Positions 1-8,056 of a stretch of 64,000 bases of DNA are shown here, piece by piece. The stretch is from Parapedobacter composti (GTDB lineage Bacteria; Bacteroidota; Bacteroidia; Sphingobacteriales; Sphingobacteriaceae). Each line of letters starts with the position of its first letter. Position 1 is the first letter of the stretch. The position numbers and the translations under genes were made by a program. The DNA lies in the NCBI RefSeq assembly GCF_900112315.1, contig NZ_FOLL01000002.1, positions 1-64,000 on the forward strand. The letters are read 5' to 3'. Under the pieces are notes generated by a model. That model searched no databases, had not been told where the DNA came from, and saw only the letters and a program-made list of their open reading frames with translations.

Positions 1-259
1 CTGACGCAGACCATACCGGGGCCAGCTAACCGTTGGCCGGGATGCACCAACCGGTTGACCGGTGGGCTGCTGCCCCTAATCGTCCGGCTGTCCGTCGACC
101 ATACACAGACAAACTCCGGCGTAACCTATTCGCACGTGCGCCCCATACAGTAGGCACCAGCCCCCTGTATGCTGCCGGCAAATCCTTAAACAGTGGCCAG
201 AGGCCTTTTCGGCCCCCATTATTCGGGCAAATGTCAAATATGCTGCCGGCCGCTTGGTA
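1..259. other. Unassigned left edge
   Basis: No convincing gene is visible here. Both strands hold short open stretches but none shows a recognisable family. The plus-strand frame from base 1 stays open for about 50 codons and could be the tail of a gene that begins outside the window, but its composition (many Thr, Pro, Arg) gives no family clue. Confidence 0.3.
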
Positions 260-613
260 TTAGCCAAGGGCGGCACGTTCTTTTCTGGGTAGCCCCGCCA
301 CCACTAAGTCATAGCTGTGGTCAATAAGTGCCTGCAATTGCCGGTCACTCAATTCTCCGTTGCAGGTAACAGTATTCCAATGCCGCTTATTCATGTGGTA
401 TGCCCCGGCAACGGTATGGGGATAGCGTTCACGGAGCTCAACGGCATATTCGGGCTCGCATTTTGCATTGAAGGAAAGGGGGCTGCTATCCAGTCCCGTA
501 AGCAGGAAAATCTTTCCTGCCACCTTAAACACCAAGGTATCCGGACCGAAGGGGCAACTTTCCGTCACCCCGGGTTTGGAAAGACAATAGTCGCGCAGTT
601 GTTCGATATGCAT
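260..613 (-). CDS. MmcQ/YjbR family protein
   Basis: A 117-residue protein of the MmcQ/YjbR family, small single-domain cytoplasmic proteins with a CyaY-like fold whose role is poorly known; some members are described as DNA-binding. The family pattern is visible: the N-terminal LRDYCLSKPGVTESCPFG, then a strand with FKVAGKIFLL, a Leu-Ser-Phe-Asn-Ala-Lys-Cys segment, and the C-terminal KRHWNTV followed by a helix ending in LIDHSYDLVVAGLP. Length is normal for the family, so the gene looks complete. It diverges from dnaK across a 434-bp gap that carries an 11-bp-period repeat array. The family call is firm; the function is not known. Confidence 0.85.
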   Translation of the reverse strand: MHIEQLRDYCLSKPGVTESCPFGPDTLVFKVAGKIFLLTGLDSSPLSFNAKCEPEYAVELRERYPHTVAGAYHMNKRHWNTVTCNGELSDRQLQALIDHSYDLVVAGLPRKERAALG

Positions 614-1047
614 GGGCTAAATTTACACATTTGATACCGCTTTTTGCTGAATCGATCGTGCTTTTCCAGCACCTTCTATAGGGCTGTCCTTGCTTTGTCT
701 ACCCTTTCCTTACCCCTTCGCTACCACGGTGGTAGGGAAATGGTAAATAATAGGTAAGGAATTGGTAAGGAATTGGTAAGGAATAGGTAAAGCCCGGGTA
801 AGGAAACAGTAAGGAAGGTGTAAGCGAGGACTAAGCAAACGATAAGCCTGAGGTAACCTAAAGGTAAAGAACAGGTAGAGCGCTGCGCGGAGAACAGCAA
901 AGATGACACAATGTCATGATGGCGTCATGGCCTCGTTTGGTGTTATAGGCCATCCTGCCGTAATTGGCGCCATCAATGCCGATTGGCACACGGCTTGTTA
1001 CGTTGAGATAGCATTGATTTATCAAACGTAGAAAAGGAAACAACGAT
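614..1047. other. Intergenic region between yjbR-like gene and dnaK
   Basis: This 434-bp divergent intergenic region holds the 11-bp-period array described separately (698-884) and, to its right, about 160 bp of unremarkable sequence before dnaK. No consensus TTTG-N19-21-TAnnTTTG promoter is obvious in front of dnaK; TAGCATTG at 1009-1016 is a one-mismatch -7 candidate but has no well-spaced -33 partner. A purine-rich stretch (AAGGAAAC) lies just upstream of the dnaK start. A minus-strand open frame across 721-909 is a by-product of the repeat and is not called. Confidence 0.6.
698..884. repeat. 11-bp-period tandem array (about 17 units) with a palindromic switch point
   Basis: Cutting the sequence every 11 bases from 698 gives 17 consecutive units that all have TA at their third and fourth positions. 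From 731 to 884 there are 14 units based on GGTAAGGAATT; three (753, 764, 775) are near-identical and the rest diverge mainly in their last six bases. The first three units (698, 709, 720) read TACC instead of GGTA, so they are the same unit in inverted orientation. The orientation switches at a perfect palindrome, CTACCAC-G-GTGGTAG (721-735). The period is close to one DNA helical turn. It is not a plausible coding repeat, because 11 is not a multiple of three. Role unknown. Confidence 0.85.
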
Positions 1048-2973
1048 ATGGCAAAAATTATTGGAATTGACTTAGGAACTACCAACTCTTGCGTAGCCGT
1101 GATGGAGGGTAACGAGCCGGTAGTCATCACCAACAACGAGGGCAAGCGGACCACGCCTTCGATTGTGGCATTCGTGGAGAATGGCGAGCGCAAAGTGGGC
1201 GACCCTGCAAAACGCCAAGCCATTACCAACCCGAAAAAGACCGTGTACTCCATCAAAAGGTTTATGGGTACCACATATGATGAAGCCTTGAAAGAGGTGA
1301 ATCGCGTGCCGTACACCGTGGTAAAAGGCGAAAACAATACGCCGCGTGTAGAGATTGACGACCGCAAATATACACCACAGGAAATCTCTGCGATGATTTT
1401 GCAGAAAATGAAGAAAACGGCTGAGGACTTCCTTGGCCAGGAAGTGACAGAAGCCGTAATCACGGTGCCTGCTTATTTCAATGACGCACAGCGCCAGGCG
1501 ACCAAGGAAGCTGGTGAAATTGCTGGCCTGAGCGTAAAACGGATTATTAACGAACCTACCGCCGCAGCATTAGCTTATGGACTGGATAAGGCGAACAGAG
1601 ACATGAAGATTGTGGTGTTCGACTGCGGTGGCGGTACGCATGACGTGTCTGTACTGGAACTGGGCGATGGCGTATTTGAGGTGAAATCAACCGATGGTGA
1701 TACGCACCTTGGGGGAGATGACTTCGACCAAGTTATTATCGACTGGTTGACCGAAGAGTTCAAAAACGACAACAACGGTTTTGACTTGAGCAAAGACCCG
1801 ATGGCGCTGCAACGGCTGAAGGAAGCTGCCGAGAAAGCGAAAATCGAGCTTTCGAGTGCTTCATCCACTGAGATCAACCTGCCTTATATCACGGCAGATC
1901 AAACCGGACCAAAGCACTTGGTACGCACGTTGAGCCGCGCCAAATTCGAGCAATTGGCAGACGACCTGATTAAACGTACCATTGAGCCTTGCAAATCGGC
2001 GTTGAGAAATGCGGGCTACTCGGCTGCTGACATCGATGAAATCATTCTGGTAGGTGGCTCCACACGTATTCCGGCTATTCAAGAGGCCGTAAAGAAATTC
2101 TTTGGCAAAGAGCCTTCAAAGGGTGTAAACCCGGATGAGGTGGTCGCATTGGGTGCCGCTATTCAGGGGGGCGTACTTACCGGAGAAGTAAAGGATGTAC
2201 TATTGCTGGATGTGACCCCGTTGTCACTGGGTATCGAAACCATGGGCGGTGTAATGACCAAGCTGATCGAAGCGAATACGACCATCCCGACCAAGAAATC
2301 GGAGGTGTTCTCTACGGCTTCAGACAATCAACCCTCGGTGGAAATCCACATCCTGCAAGGAGAACGTCCGATGGCTGCGCAAAACCGTACCATTGGCCGC
2401 TTCCACCTGGATGGCATCCCACCCGCTCCGCGGGGTGTACCGCAAATTGAAGTAACGTTCGATATTGATGCCAACGGAATCCTGCATGTGTCTGCCAAAG
2501 ACAAGGCTACCGGCAAGGAGCAGAAAATCCGTATCGAGGCATCTTCCGGCTTAACCGAAGATGAAATCAAGAAAATGAAGCAGGAAGCGGAGGCGAACGC
2601 TGAGGCGGACCGTAAGGCCCGCGAAGAGGTGGAAAAACTGAATGCCGCTGACGCCTTGGTTTTCTCAACAGAGAAGCAACTGAAGGAATACGGCGACAAG
2701 CTGAGTGCAGATAAAAAGGCGCCCATTGAAGATGGCTTGAAGAAATTGAAAGACGCCTATACGGCTAAAGATTTCGCGGCTATCGATGCCGCCCAAGCTG
2801 AACTGCAAAACGCTTGGAATGCGGCTTCGGAAGAGATGTACAAAGCTTCTCAGGACGCGGCGGCAGGCGGCCAAGCCGGAGGTGACACGGGCCAGGCAGC
2901 AGGCGATGCCGCCGGTGATGATGATGTAACCGACGTCGAATACGAAGAAGTGAAGGACAACGACAAGAAATAG
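1048..2973 (+). CDS. dnaK: Molecular chaperone DnaK (Hsp70)
   Basis: Full-length 641-residue Hsp70 that binds exposed hydrophobic peptides in the cytoplasm in an ATP-driven cycle with DnaJ and GrpE. It opens with the ATPase signature [18 protein letters not shown] and contains the [15 protein letters not shown] segment, the phosphate-loop region near residue 195, and [17 protein letters not shown] near 335. The interdomain linker [13 protein letters not shown] follows near 390, then the substrate-binding domain and a helical lid to about 610. The C-terminal tail is Gly/Ala/Asp-rich and ends in a variant of the EEVD-like motif ([11 protein letters not shown]). Compared with the E. coli protein, the second phosphate loop reads FDCGGGTHD instead of DLGGGTFD; I believe this is a lineage variant. 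No dnaJ or grpE is adjacent. A strong hairpin terminator follows. Confidence 0.98.
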   Translation: MAKIIGIDLGTTNSCVAVMEGNEPVVITNNEGKRTTPSIVAFVENGERKVGDPAKRQAITNPKKTVYSIKRFMGTTYDEALKEVNRVPYTVVKGENNTPRVEIDDRKYTPQEISAMILQKMKKTAEDFLGQEVTEAVITVPAYFNDAQRQATKEAGEIAGLSVKRIINEPTAAALAYGLDKANRDMKIVVFDCGGGTHDVSVLELGDGVFEVKSTDGDTHLGGDDFDQVIIDWLTEEFKNDNNGFDLSKDPMALQRLKEAAEKAKIELSSASSTEINLPYITADQTGPKHLVRTLSRAKFEQLADDLIKRTIEPCKSALRNAGYSAADIDEIILVGGSTRIPAIQEAVKKFFGKEPSKGVNPDEVVALGAAIQGGVLTGEVKDVLLLDVTPLSLGIETMGGVMTKLIEANTTIPTKKSEVFSTASDNQPSVEIHILQGERPMAAQNRTIGRFHLDGIPPAPRGVPQIEVTFDIDANGILHVSAKDKATGKEQKIRIEASSGLTEDEIKKMKQEAEANAEADRKAREEVEKLNAADALVFSTEKQLKEYGDKLSADKKAPIEDGLKKLKDAYTAKDFAAIDAAQAELQNAWNAASEEMYKASQDAAAGGQAGGDTGQAAGDAAGDDDVTDVEYEEVKDNDKK

Positions 2974-2999
2974 TTTTTTCCTTCTGACACTGTAAAAAA

Positions 3000-3054
3000 G
3001 AGGCCGTCTCCTATTTTTGTCTCGGACAAATGTAGAAGACGGCCTCAGTTTTTA
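3000..3054 (+). terminator. Rho-independent terminator of dnaK
   Basis: GAGGCCGTCT (3000-3009) pairs perfectly with AGACGGCCTC (3037-3046) and a T-rich run follows (3049-3054). It lies 27 bp after the dnaK stop. Confidence 0.85.
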
Positions 3055-3156
3055 TTCGTTGGTTATTCGTTGAGACTTCCTAAGTTCCCGATAGTGAAAC
3101 TGCAATTGAGCCCGGTACTCCTTGAGCTTGATGAATTGTTTACGAAGCCAAAGTAG
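3052..3156 (-). pseudogene. Possible 34-codon C-terminal gene remnant
   Basis: Reading the minus strand from 3156 gives an open stretch of 34 codons with a gene-like, charged composition (LLWLRKQFIKLKEYRAQL, then a tail rich in Arg, Gln and Glu) and a TAA stop at 3052-3054. It has no start codon, being preceded by an in-frame stop at 3157-3159. It could be the tail of a gene whose front was replaced by the A+T-rich segment to its right. It overlaps the dnaK terminator, so it may equally be chance. Confidence 0.2.
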
Positions 3157-3161
3157 TTAGA

Positions 3162-3866
3162 CTAATAACTATTTAAATAGTTTTCTACGAAATGGGGCAA
3201 ATCGTTACTAATTTCTTCAAAGATCAGTTCAGATACTATGTCCGAACCATGATCTTCCGGCATAGAAACCCACAATACCTGATATGGTAAGCCAGGAACA
3301 TACGCATTTAATGGAGACGTTACAGGAAGTTTTTCTTTCGTGTAAGCAAATTCAAAAGGAAGTCCATTGAACTCAGCTTTTCCGACAAAACATGATACAT
3401 TTGCTATGTTCTTCCTTATTGTAGACGTTGTATCGATATTGCTAATGGAATACTTACGAAGAACTATTCCCGCTTTGAATGCGATGTCGTCCATAAAGGT
3501 CTCTAAATCTGATCTTTTATCAATCTTAATAGAGTCGGATGAATAGGTATATACTTGTGTAGTCTTTAGATCAATCAGATATATTGGTGTAACGATTCTG
3601 GACTCCAGCTTTAGAACAGAATGTTCGTTAGCTTCATAACTAACAGCATTCAATGTTGTATCATTTGGGTCCTCTTTTCGAAGTACTAAACTATCTTTAA
3701 TATAGTACGTGAATTTAGTAAAGAGTTCACGATATTCCGGATCGGATATTCTGTACAAGACTGCACTGATTACAATTTTACCCGATCCCTGATCTTGCTG
3801 TGCATTCAAATTATTACAGAATGCAACAACTGCACTAATGATTAGCGGTATCGTTACGCTCTTCAT
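3162..3866 (-). CDS. Exported protein, weakly GLPGLI-like
   Basis: A 234-residue protein with an N-terminal signal peptide (MKSVTIPLIISAVVAFC, cleavage probably near NAQQ), so it is likely periplasmic or secreted. The middle has alternating strands. A late segment, NAYVPGLPYQVLWVSM, resembles the PGLP...L core of the Bacteroidota GLPGLI family (Porph_ging), whose function is unknown; the match is partial and I would not insist on it. The gene and its upstream flank are visibly richer in A+T than both neighbours (frequent AAT, TTT, ATA codons), which suggests separate origin. It stands alone, with no operon partner. Confidence 0.6.
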   Translation of the reverse strand: MKSVTIPLIISAVVAFCNNLNAQQDQGSGKIVISAVLYRISDPEYRELFTKFTYYIKDSLVLRKEDPNDTTLNAVSYEANEHSVLKLESRIVTPIYLIDLKTTQVYTYSSDSIKIDKRSDLETFMDDIAFKAGIVLRKYSISNIDTTSTIRKNIANVSCFVGKAEFNGLPFEFAYTKEKLPVTSPLNAYVPGLPYQVLWVSMPEDHGSDIVSELIFEEISNDLPHFVENYLNSY

Positions 3867-4361
3867 TGCTTAGTATTTTGTTAGTCGCCATAGATTGGAT
3901 TACTACCCTTTAAAGATAAAAGATTGCTTCACAATTAAGTACCTATATTTTAATCATTTTCAACCTTATTTTAACTCATCTATCTGTGTTTTGAAGCTAA
4001 TTAGATTTTTGCAGTCAAACTTTTGTACGGCAGGTAAGTAAGCTCTAACTAACGAGCAAGCTTATCTGGCTGAATGTCGAGTATAAAACGGTCATGGCAA
4101 TGAAAGGAGCTGGTCATGCGTGTGGTCTTAGGGGGGCTATACAAAAAAATCTGAATAAGGAAGGTCCAAATGTTCGGAAAAAGGCAGCCAGTATCCCGTC
4201 CAAAATAAACAGGTCGTTCCTTTTTATGGGAAACGACCTGCCAATCCAACGTCTAAAAGCTGCACACTGTCAGAACCGAACCGATACCCCCATTTAATCA
4301 CCGGAAAGATCGAAAGACGGAAAGTCAGGCGCGGTCCCTTTTTCTGTTTTTACGTTCCTAT
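3867..4361. other. Intergenic region, partly A+T-rich
   Basis: This 495-bp stretch shows no convincing gene. Its left half (3867-4020) shares the A+T-rich character of the exported-protein gene; the right half returns to the window's usual composition. It holds one clear hairpin (4210-4240). Short open frames on both strands between 4049 and 4297 overlap each other and the hairpin, and show no family resemblance. Confidence 0.5.
4210..4240 (-). terminator. Hairpin, possible terminator of the nucleotidyltransferase transcript
   Basis: CAGGTCGTT (4210-4218) pairs perfectly with AACGACCTG (4232-4240). Read on the minus strand it is followed by TTTATTTT, a modest T-rich run. It lies about 120 bp beyond the end of the minus-strand nucleotidyltransferase gene, which makes that gene the best candidate. 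Confidence 0.45.
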
Positions 4362-5297
4362 TTAAAATAGCTTTTCCGGATAGGTACCTTCTTCCACCAG
4401 TTGAGCAATATTCTCCTGCACAATAGGCTTGTCTTCCGGATAGGTTACACCAAACCATTTCTGCGAGGTGGGAATAACCTTGAAGGTCGCTTTTCCCTGC
4501 TTAATCAAGGTATCGGCCACAGCCGGAATTAAGAACTCAGATTTGGGATTATCGGCATTCGCGGGGACAAATTCCTTGAATAATGTCTCACTTACACCAA
4601 ACACCGCCGGCGTGAATCCCCAGAAATTCATGGATACCCGGCTATCACTGGACAGTTCGGTTTCCACACCGTCCTCCTCGAAGAAGATACGCTTCTGCCC
4701 CTCCACTTCTTTGAAATATACTTTCGTCCGTTCGTTGATCTCGGTCATATTGCCTTGTTCGTCTACCTTACATACCCCACGTGATACCGAACCGTACGCC
4801 GATAATGTTTTATCGATTTGGTAGCCCATCAACGAAAAGCGGTTATCCGTGACCTCTTCCGTGAGGAACTTGGCCATTTTCTGAAAGGCTTCGAAGCCGT
4901 AGAAATCGTCGGCATTAATCACGCAGAATGGTTCGTTGATTTGGTTGCGCGCAGACAATACCGCATGGGCCGTACCCCAGGGCTTGGAGCGCTCGATTTG
5001 CCTGTCAATGCCGAAAGGGGTCAGATCATAGCTTTGGTACACATAATCCGTCTGGATTTTTCCTGCCAATTTGGGTTCAAAAATTTCCTTGAACCTGTCT
5101 GCAAATTCTTCACGGATGATGAAGCTTACTTTTCCGAATCCCGCACGGATAGCGTCATAGATGGAATAATCGATAATCGTTTCGCCATTGGGACCAAAAG
5201 CATCGATTTGTTTCATACTTCCGTAACGGCTGGCCATTCCGGCCGCAAGAATCAACAAGGTGGGTTTACTCATCACTAATTTATTTACTGGTGTCAT
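4362..5297 (-). CDS. Nucleotidyltransferase family protein (NDP-sugar pyrophosphorylase type)
   Basis: A 311-residue cytoplasmic enzyme of the GT-A-fold nucleotidyltransferase family, which joins an NTP to a sugar phosphate. The N-terminal signature LLILAAGMASRYGSMKQ (about residues 14-30) is a variant of the G-x-G-T-R loop. FCVINADDFYG near residue 130 supplies the metal-binding acidic residues, and SVSRGVC and SMNFWGFTP fit the sugar-binding half. The exact substrate cannot be read from sequence. An ATG nine codons in (5273), just ahead of the conserved LLILAAG, is a plausible alternative start. It follows the YjgR-like gene by 40 bp on the same strand and may be co-transcribed. Confidence 0.85.
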   Translation of the reverse strand: MTPVNKLVMSKPTLLILAAGMASRYGSMKQIDAFGPNGETIIDYSIYDAIRAGFGKVSFIIREEFADRFKEIFEPKLAGKIQTDYVYQSYDLTPFGIDRQIERSKPWGTAHAVLSARNQINEPFCVINADDFYGFEAFQKMAKFLTEEVTDNRFSLMGYQIDKTLSAYGSVSRGVCKVDEQGNMTEINERTKVYFKEVEGQKRIFFEEDGVETELSSDSRVSMNFWGFTPAVFGVSETLFKEFVPANADNPKSEFLIPAVADTLIKQGKATFKVIPTSQKWFGVTYPEDKPIVQENIAQLVEEGTYPEKLF

Positions 5298-5337
5298 TTA
5301 TATTGTATTATACCGAATCCTTAATTAACGGCTCCCG

Positions 5338-6882
5338 TTAACGTCTTTTACGGAACATGGCCGTCAATAAACCGTTGGCAAGCCGGGCCAGCAATTTGGT
5401 ACCCTCCCGTGCCAGGGTGGTCGTGGCCGCCTTCTGTGCCGCTTCCAACGGGGTCTGGCGGACGCGCCCACCGGATCGGCTTTTCGGCCTTTCCTTAACC
5501 GCCGCCTCCCGGGCCATTTCAGCGGCATGTATTTGCAGCTTCTCTTCCAGTATTTCCGCAGCGCTCCGCCGTTCAACCGCTTCATGGTATTTATCATGGA
5601 AAGGCGATGCCCTAACCAGTTGTTGGTATGTTTGCATGTCCACAGGTCCCATTATAGCGCGTGGCGGTATAAGGTGTGTGGCTACCACTTCCGTGGGAAT
5701 TCCCTTTTCATTAAGCACAGTAATAAGCGCCTGCCCGGTGCCCAAGGTTGTCAGCACCCGGTCGATTTCATAAAATTCAGAGCGCGGATAGGTTTTAACC
5801 GTTTTGCGCAGCGCTTCGGCATCATTTGGCGTAAATGCTCGCAATGCATGCTGCACCCGGTTACCCAACTGCCCTAACACACTCTCGGGAACATCTGTTG
5901 GCGCCTGTGTACAAAAGAAAACGCCTATGCCTTTCGATCGGATTAGCCGCACTATCTGATCCACCTGGGTCAGAAACGCCTTAGGCGCATCTTTGAACAG
6001 CAAATGTGCTTCGTCAAAGAAAAACACCAGCTTGGGTTTATCCTGATCGCCAACCTCTGGCAGGTTCTTGAACAACTGCGCCAGCAAGCTCAGCAAAAAC
6101 GTGGAAAACAGTACCGGCTGGTCCTGTATATCGGAAATATTCAGCAAGCTGATAATACCTTTGCCGTCGACCCTGCCGAACAAATCGTTGATATCAAACT
6201 CCTTTTCCCCGAAAACACCGGACACGCCCTGCTGTTCCAGCGCGACCAGTTTACGGAGGATGGTACCGGACGTAGCACCGCTAATCCGCCCGTAGCTGTC
6301 CTTGATTTCTTTAGCTCCCGGGCCATCGGTGAGGTACATAAGCAGTTTCTTCAAATCCTCAAAATCTACCAACGGCAACTTCGTATCTTCGGCATATTTA
6401 AATACCGCTGCCAATACGCCGGTTTGAGTATCATTCAACTGCAATATACGCCCCAGCAAAACGGGGCCGAAATCTTCGATGGTAAGCCGCATGGGATTCC
6501 CCACCTTTCCAGACAGGGAGAACAGCTCCACGGGAAATCCCGCGGGGGCAAACGGCCATTCAAGCGCTTCCCCCCTTTCTACCAGTGCCGGATTAGGTTC
6601 TCCCGGTTGGTGCAGTCCCGAAAGATCGCCTTTGACATCGAGCATAAATACCGGCACTCCCGCATCGGATAGTTGCTCAGCAATAAGCTGAAGCGTACGG
6701 GTTTTCCCCGTGCCTGTAGCGCCGGCAATCAAGCCGTGACGGTTCATCATTTTCAGCGGAAGGTTAACCCTGGCCGCAGCCACCACCTCGCCGTCCAATA
6801 GCCCTGCCCCCAGGAAAATAAAAGCCCCCTTGGGGTTATAGGAAGCCGATATTTTTTCGATAAACTTGGCCTGATCTCCCAT
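5338..6882 (-). CDS. HerA/YjgR-type ATPase (DUF853, helicase HerA-like C-terminal domain)
   Basis: A 514-residue P-loop ATPase of the YjgR/DUF853 family, related to the HerA-FtsK superfamily. Walker A is GATGTGKTRTLQ near residue 55. Walker B is KLVFFFDEAHLLF near residue 285, followed by a sensor-like FFCTQAPTDVP near 325 and a GNRVQHALRAFTPNDA segment typical of the family. The C-terminus is basic (Lys/Arg-rich linker, last residues RKRR), which would suit nucleic-acid contact. Length is normal. The biological role of YjgR proteins is not established. It sits between an old-yellow-enzyme homologue (62 bp upstream) and a nucleotidyltransferase (40 bp downstream), all on the minus strand. Confidence 0.92.
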   Translation of the reverse strand: MGDQAKFIEKISASYNPKGAFIFLGAGLLDGEVVAAARVNLPLKMMNRHGLIAGATGTGKTRTLQLIAEQLSDAGVPVFMLDVKGDLSGLHQPGEPNPALVERGEALEWPFAPAGFPVELFSLSGKVGNPMRLTIEDFGPVLLGRILQLNDTQTGVLAAVFKYAEDTKLPLVDFEDLKKLLMYLTDGPGAKEIKDSYGRISGATSGTILRKLVALEQQGVSGVFGEKEFDINDLFGRVDGKGIISLLNISDIQDQPVLFSTFLLSLLAQLFKNLPEVGDQDKPKLVFFFDEAHLLFKDAPKAFLTQVDQIVRLIRSKGIGVFFCTQAPTDVPESVLGQLGNRVQHALRAFTPNDAEALRKTVKTYPRSEFYEIDRVLTTLGTGQALITVLNEKGIPTEVVATHLIPPRAIMGPVDMQTYQQLVRASPFHDKYHEAVERRSAAEILEEKLQIHAAEMAREAAVKERPKSRSGGRVRQTPLEAAQKAATTTLAREGTKLLARLANGLLTAMFRKRR

Positions 6883-6944
6883 AAAGCGTATTATAAAAGT
6901 GGCGGAAAGCTACACACTTCCTGGTGGAATTGCAAATAGCAGAA

Positions 6945-8021
6945 TCATTTTGGGTATGATGGTTTCGCCCGGTCATACTGGACGGGCCAGGCCGTGTCAT
7001 CATTCAGTTCCGACGCCGCTTTCAGCGGGAAATAGGGGTTGCGCAACAGTTCCCTGGCCATCATCACCACATCGGCATCGCCTTTGGCCACGATTGCCTC
7101 GGCCTGTATCGCGTCAGTAATCAGGCCGACCGCGGACGTCAATATACCTGTTTCCCTTTTTATTCTTGACGCAAACGGCAATTGATAGGCAGGCTTCACC
7201 GGGATCCGCTGGTGGCTTGCTAATCCACCGGTCGATACGTCAATCAAATCCACGCCTGCACTTTTCAAAATACCGGCCAAACGTACGGAGTCATCGGCAT
7301 CCCACCCTCCTTCGGCCCAGTCAGTCGCCGAAATGCGCACAAACAGTGGCAATTCGTCTGGCCATGTGGTTTTCACGCCCTCCACGACTTCCAATAGCAG
7401 GCGGATTCGGTTCTCAAAGCTGCCACCGTAAACATCCGCACGTTTATTGCTCAACGGAGAAAGAAACTGGTGTAGCAGATACCCGTGTGCCGCATGGATT
7501 TCAACGACCTCAAAGCCCGCCCTTAGCGCCCGCTCGGCGGCGGCGGTGAAATCGGAGACTATTTTGCGGATACCGTTCGCGTCCAGTGCCGTCGGCATCG
7601 GGTAATTATCGGCGAAAGCCAATGCCGACGGTGCTACCGGCACCCATCCGCCGTCGTTTTCGGCTACCTTGCCCCTTCCCTTCCAAGGTGCGGCTGTACT
7701 TGCTTTCCTACCTGCATGAGCCAGTTGGATACCCGGAATGCATTGCTGTTCCCTGATGAATGCCGTAATTTGCCCCAGCTTTTCGATGTGTTCATCCTTC
7801 CAGATGCCCAAATCATCCGGCGAAATCCGGCCTTCCGGCGAAACCGCTGTAGCTTCTGCGATGATCATGGACGCTCCACCTACCGCCCGGCTTCCCAGGT
7901 GCACCAGATGCCAGTCGTTCGCGAACCCATCCACCGAAGAATACTGGCACATGGGCGACACCACGATCCGGTTTTTTAAGGTAACGCTTTTTATGGCCAA
8001 GGGACTGAAAAGTGAAGACAT
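6945..8021 (-). CDS. NADH:flavin oxidoreductase, old yellow enzyme family (YqjM-like)
   Basis: An FMN-dependent ene-reductase of the YqjM subclass, about 358 residues. It reduces activated C=C bonds with NAD(P)H in the cytoplasm; natural substrates of this class are mostly unknown. Visible features are the N-terminal LFSPLAIKSVTLKNRIVVSP with the Cys of SPMCQYSS (the regulatory cysteine of YqjM), HAGRKAS, the substrate-binding His pair in EIHAAHGYLLHQFLSP, and YGGSFENRIRLLLEV. I prefer the ATG at 8021 because the protein then begins MSSLFSPLAI as in homologues, and because a TATCTTTG -7 element lies at 8042-8049. An in-frame ATG at 8042 would start within that element. It is the last gene of the minus-strand PUL series and may not belong to it functionally. 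Confidence 0.92.
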   Translation of the reverse strand: MSSLFSPLAIKSVTLKNRIVVSPMCQYSSVDGFANDWHLVHLGSRAVGGASMIIAEATAVSPEGRISPDDLGIWKDEHIEKLGQITAFIREQQCIPGIQLAHAGRKASTAAPWKGRGKVAENDGGWVPVAPSALAFADNYPMPTALDANGIRKIVSDFTAAAERALRAGFEVVEIHAAHGYLLHQFLSPLSNKRADVYGGSFENRIRLLLEVVEGVKTTWPDELPLFVRISATDWAEGGWDADDSVRLAGILKSAGVDLIDVSTGGLASHQRIPVKPAYQLPFASRIKRETGILTSAVGLITDAIQAEAIVAKGDADVVMMARELLRNPYFPLKAASELNDDTAWPVQYDRAKPSYPK

Positions 8022-8041
8022 ACGAACTGCGTTTATCACCA

Positions 8042-8049
8042 CAAAGATA
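8042..8049 (-). promoter_or_regulatory. Candidate -7 element (TATCTTTG) for the flavin oxidoreductase
   Basis: The minus strand reads TATCTTTG, a perfect TAnnTTTG match, 20 bp before the preferred ATG of the flavin oxidoreductase. No good TTTG partner is found 19-21 bp upstream, so this is tentative. If real, the gene has its own promoter despite lying 14 bp behind the GH43 gene. Confidence 0.35.
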
Positions 8050-8056
8050 CCGATAC

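Noticed and set aside
721-909. Minus-strand open frame of 62 codons rich in Leu, Pro and Ser
   Set aside because: It is a by-product of the 11-bp repeat array; the 11-residue periodicity of its translation follows from the DNA period and it matches no family.
858-1463. Minus-strand open frame of 201 codons overlapping the dnaK start
   Set aside because: It lies antisense to a certain dnaK gene and shows no domain pattern.
4241-4310. Possible tRNA-like stretch downstream of the hairpin at 4210-4240
   Set aside because: No cloverleaf could be folded: there is no acceptor stem pairing and no T-loop GTTCRA in the right place.
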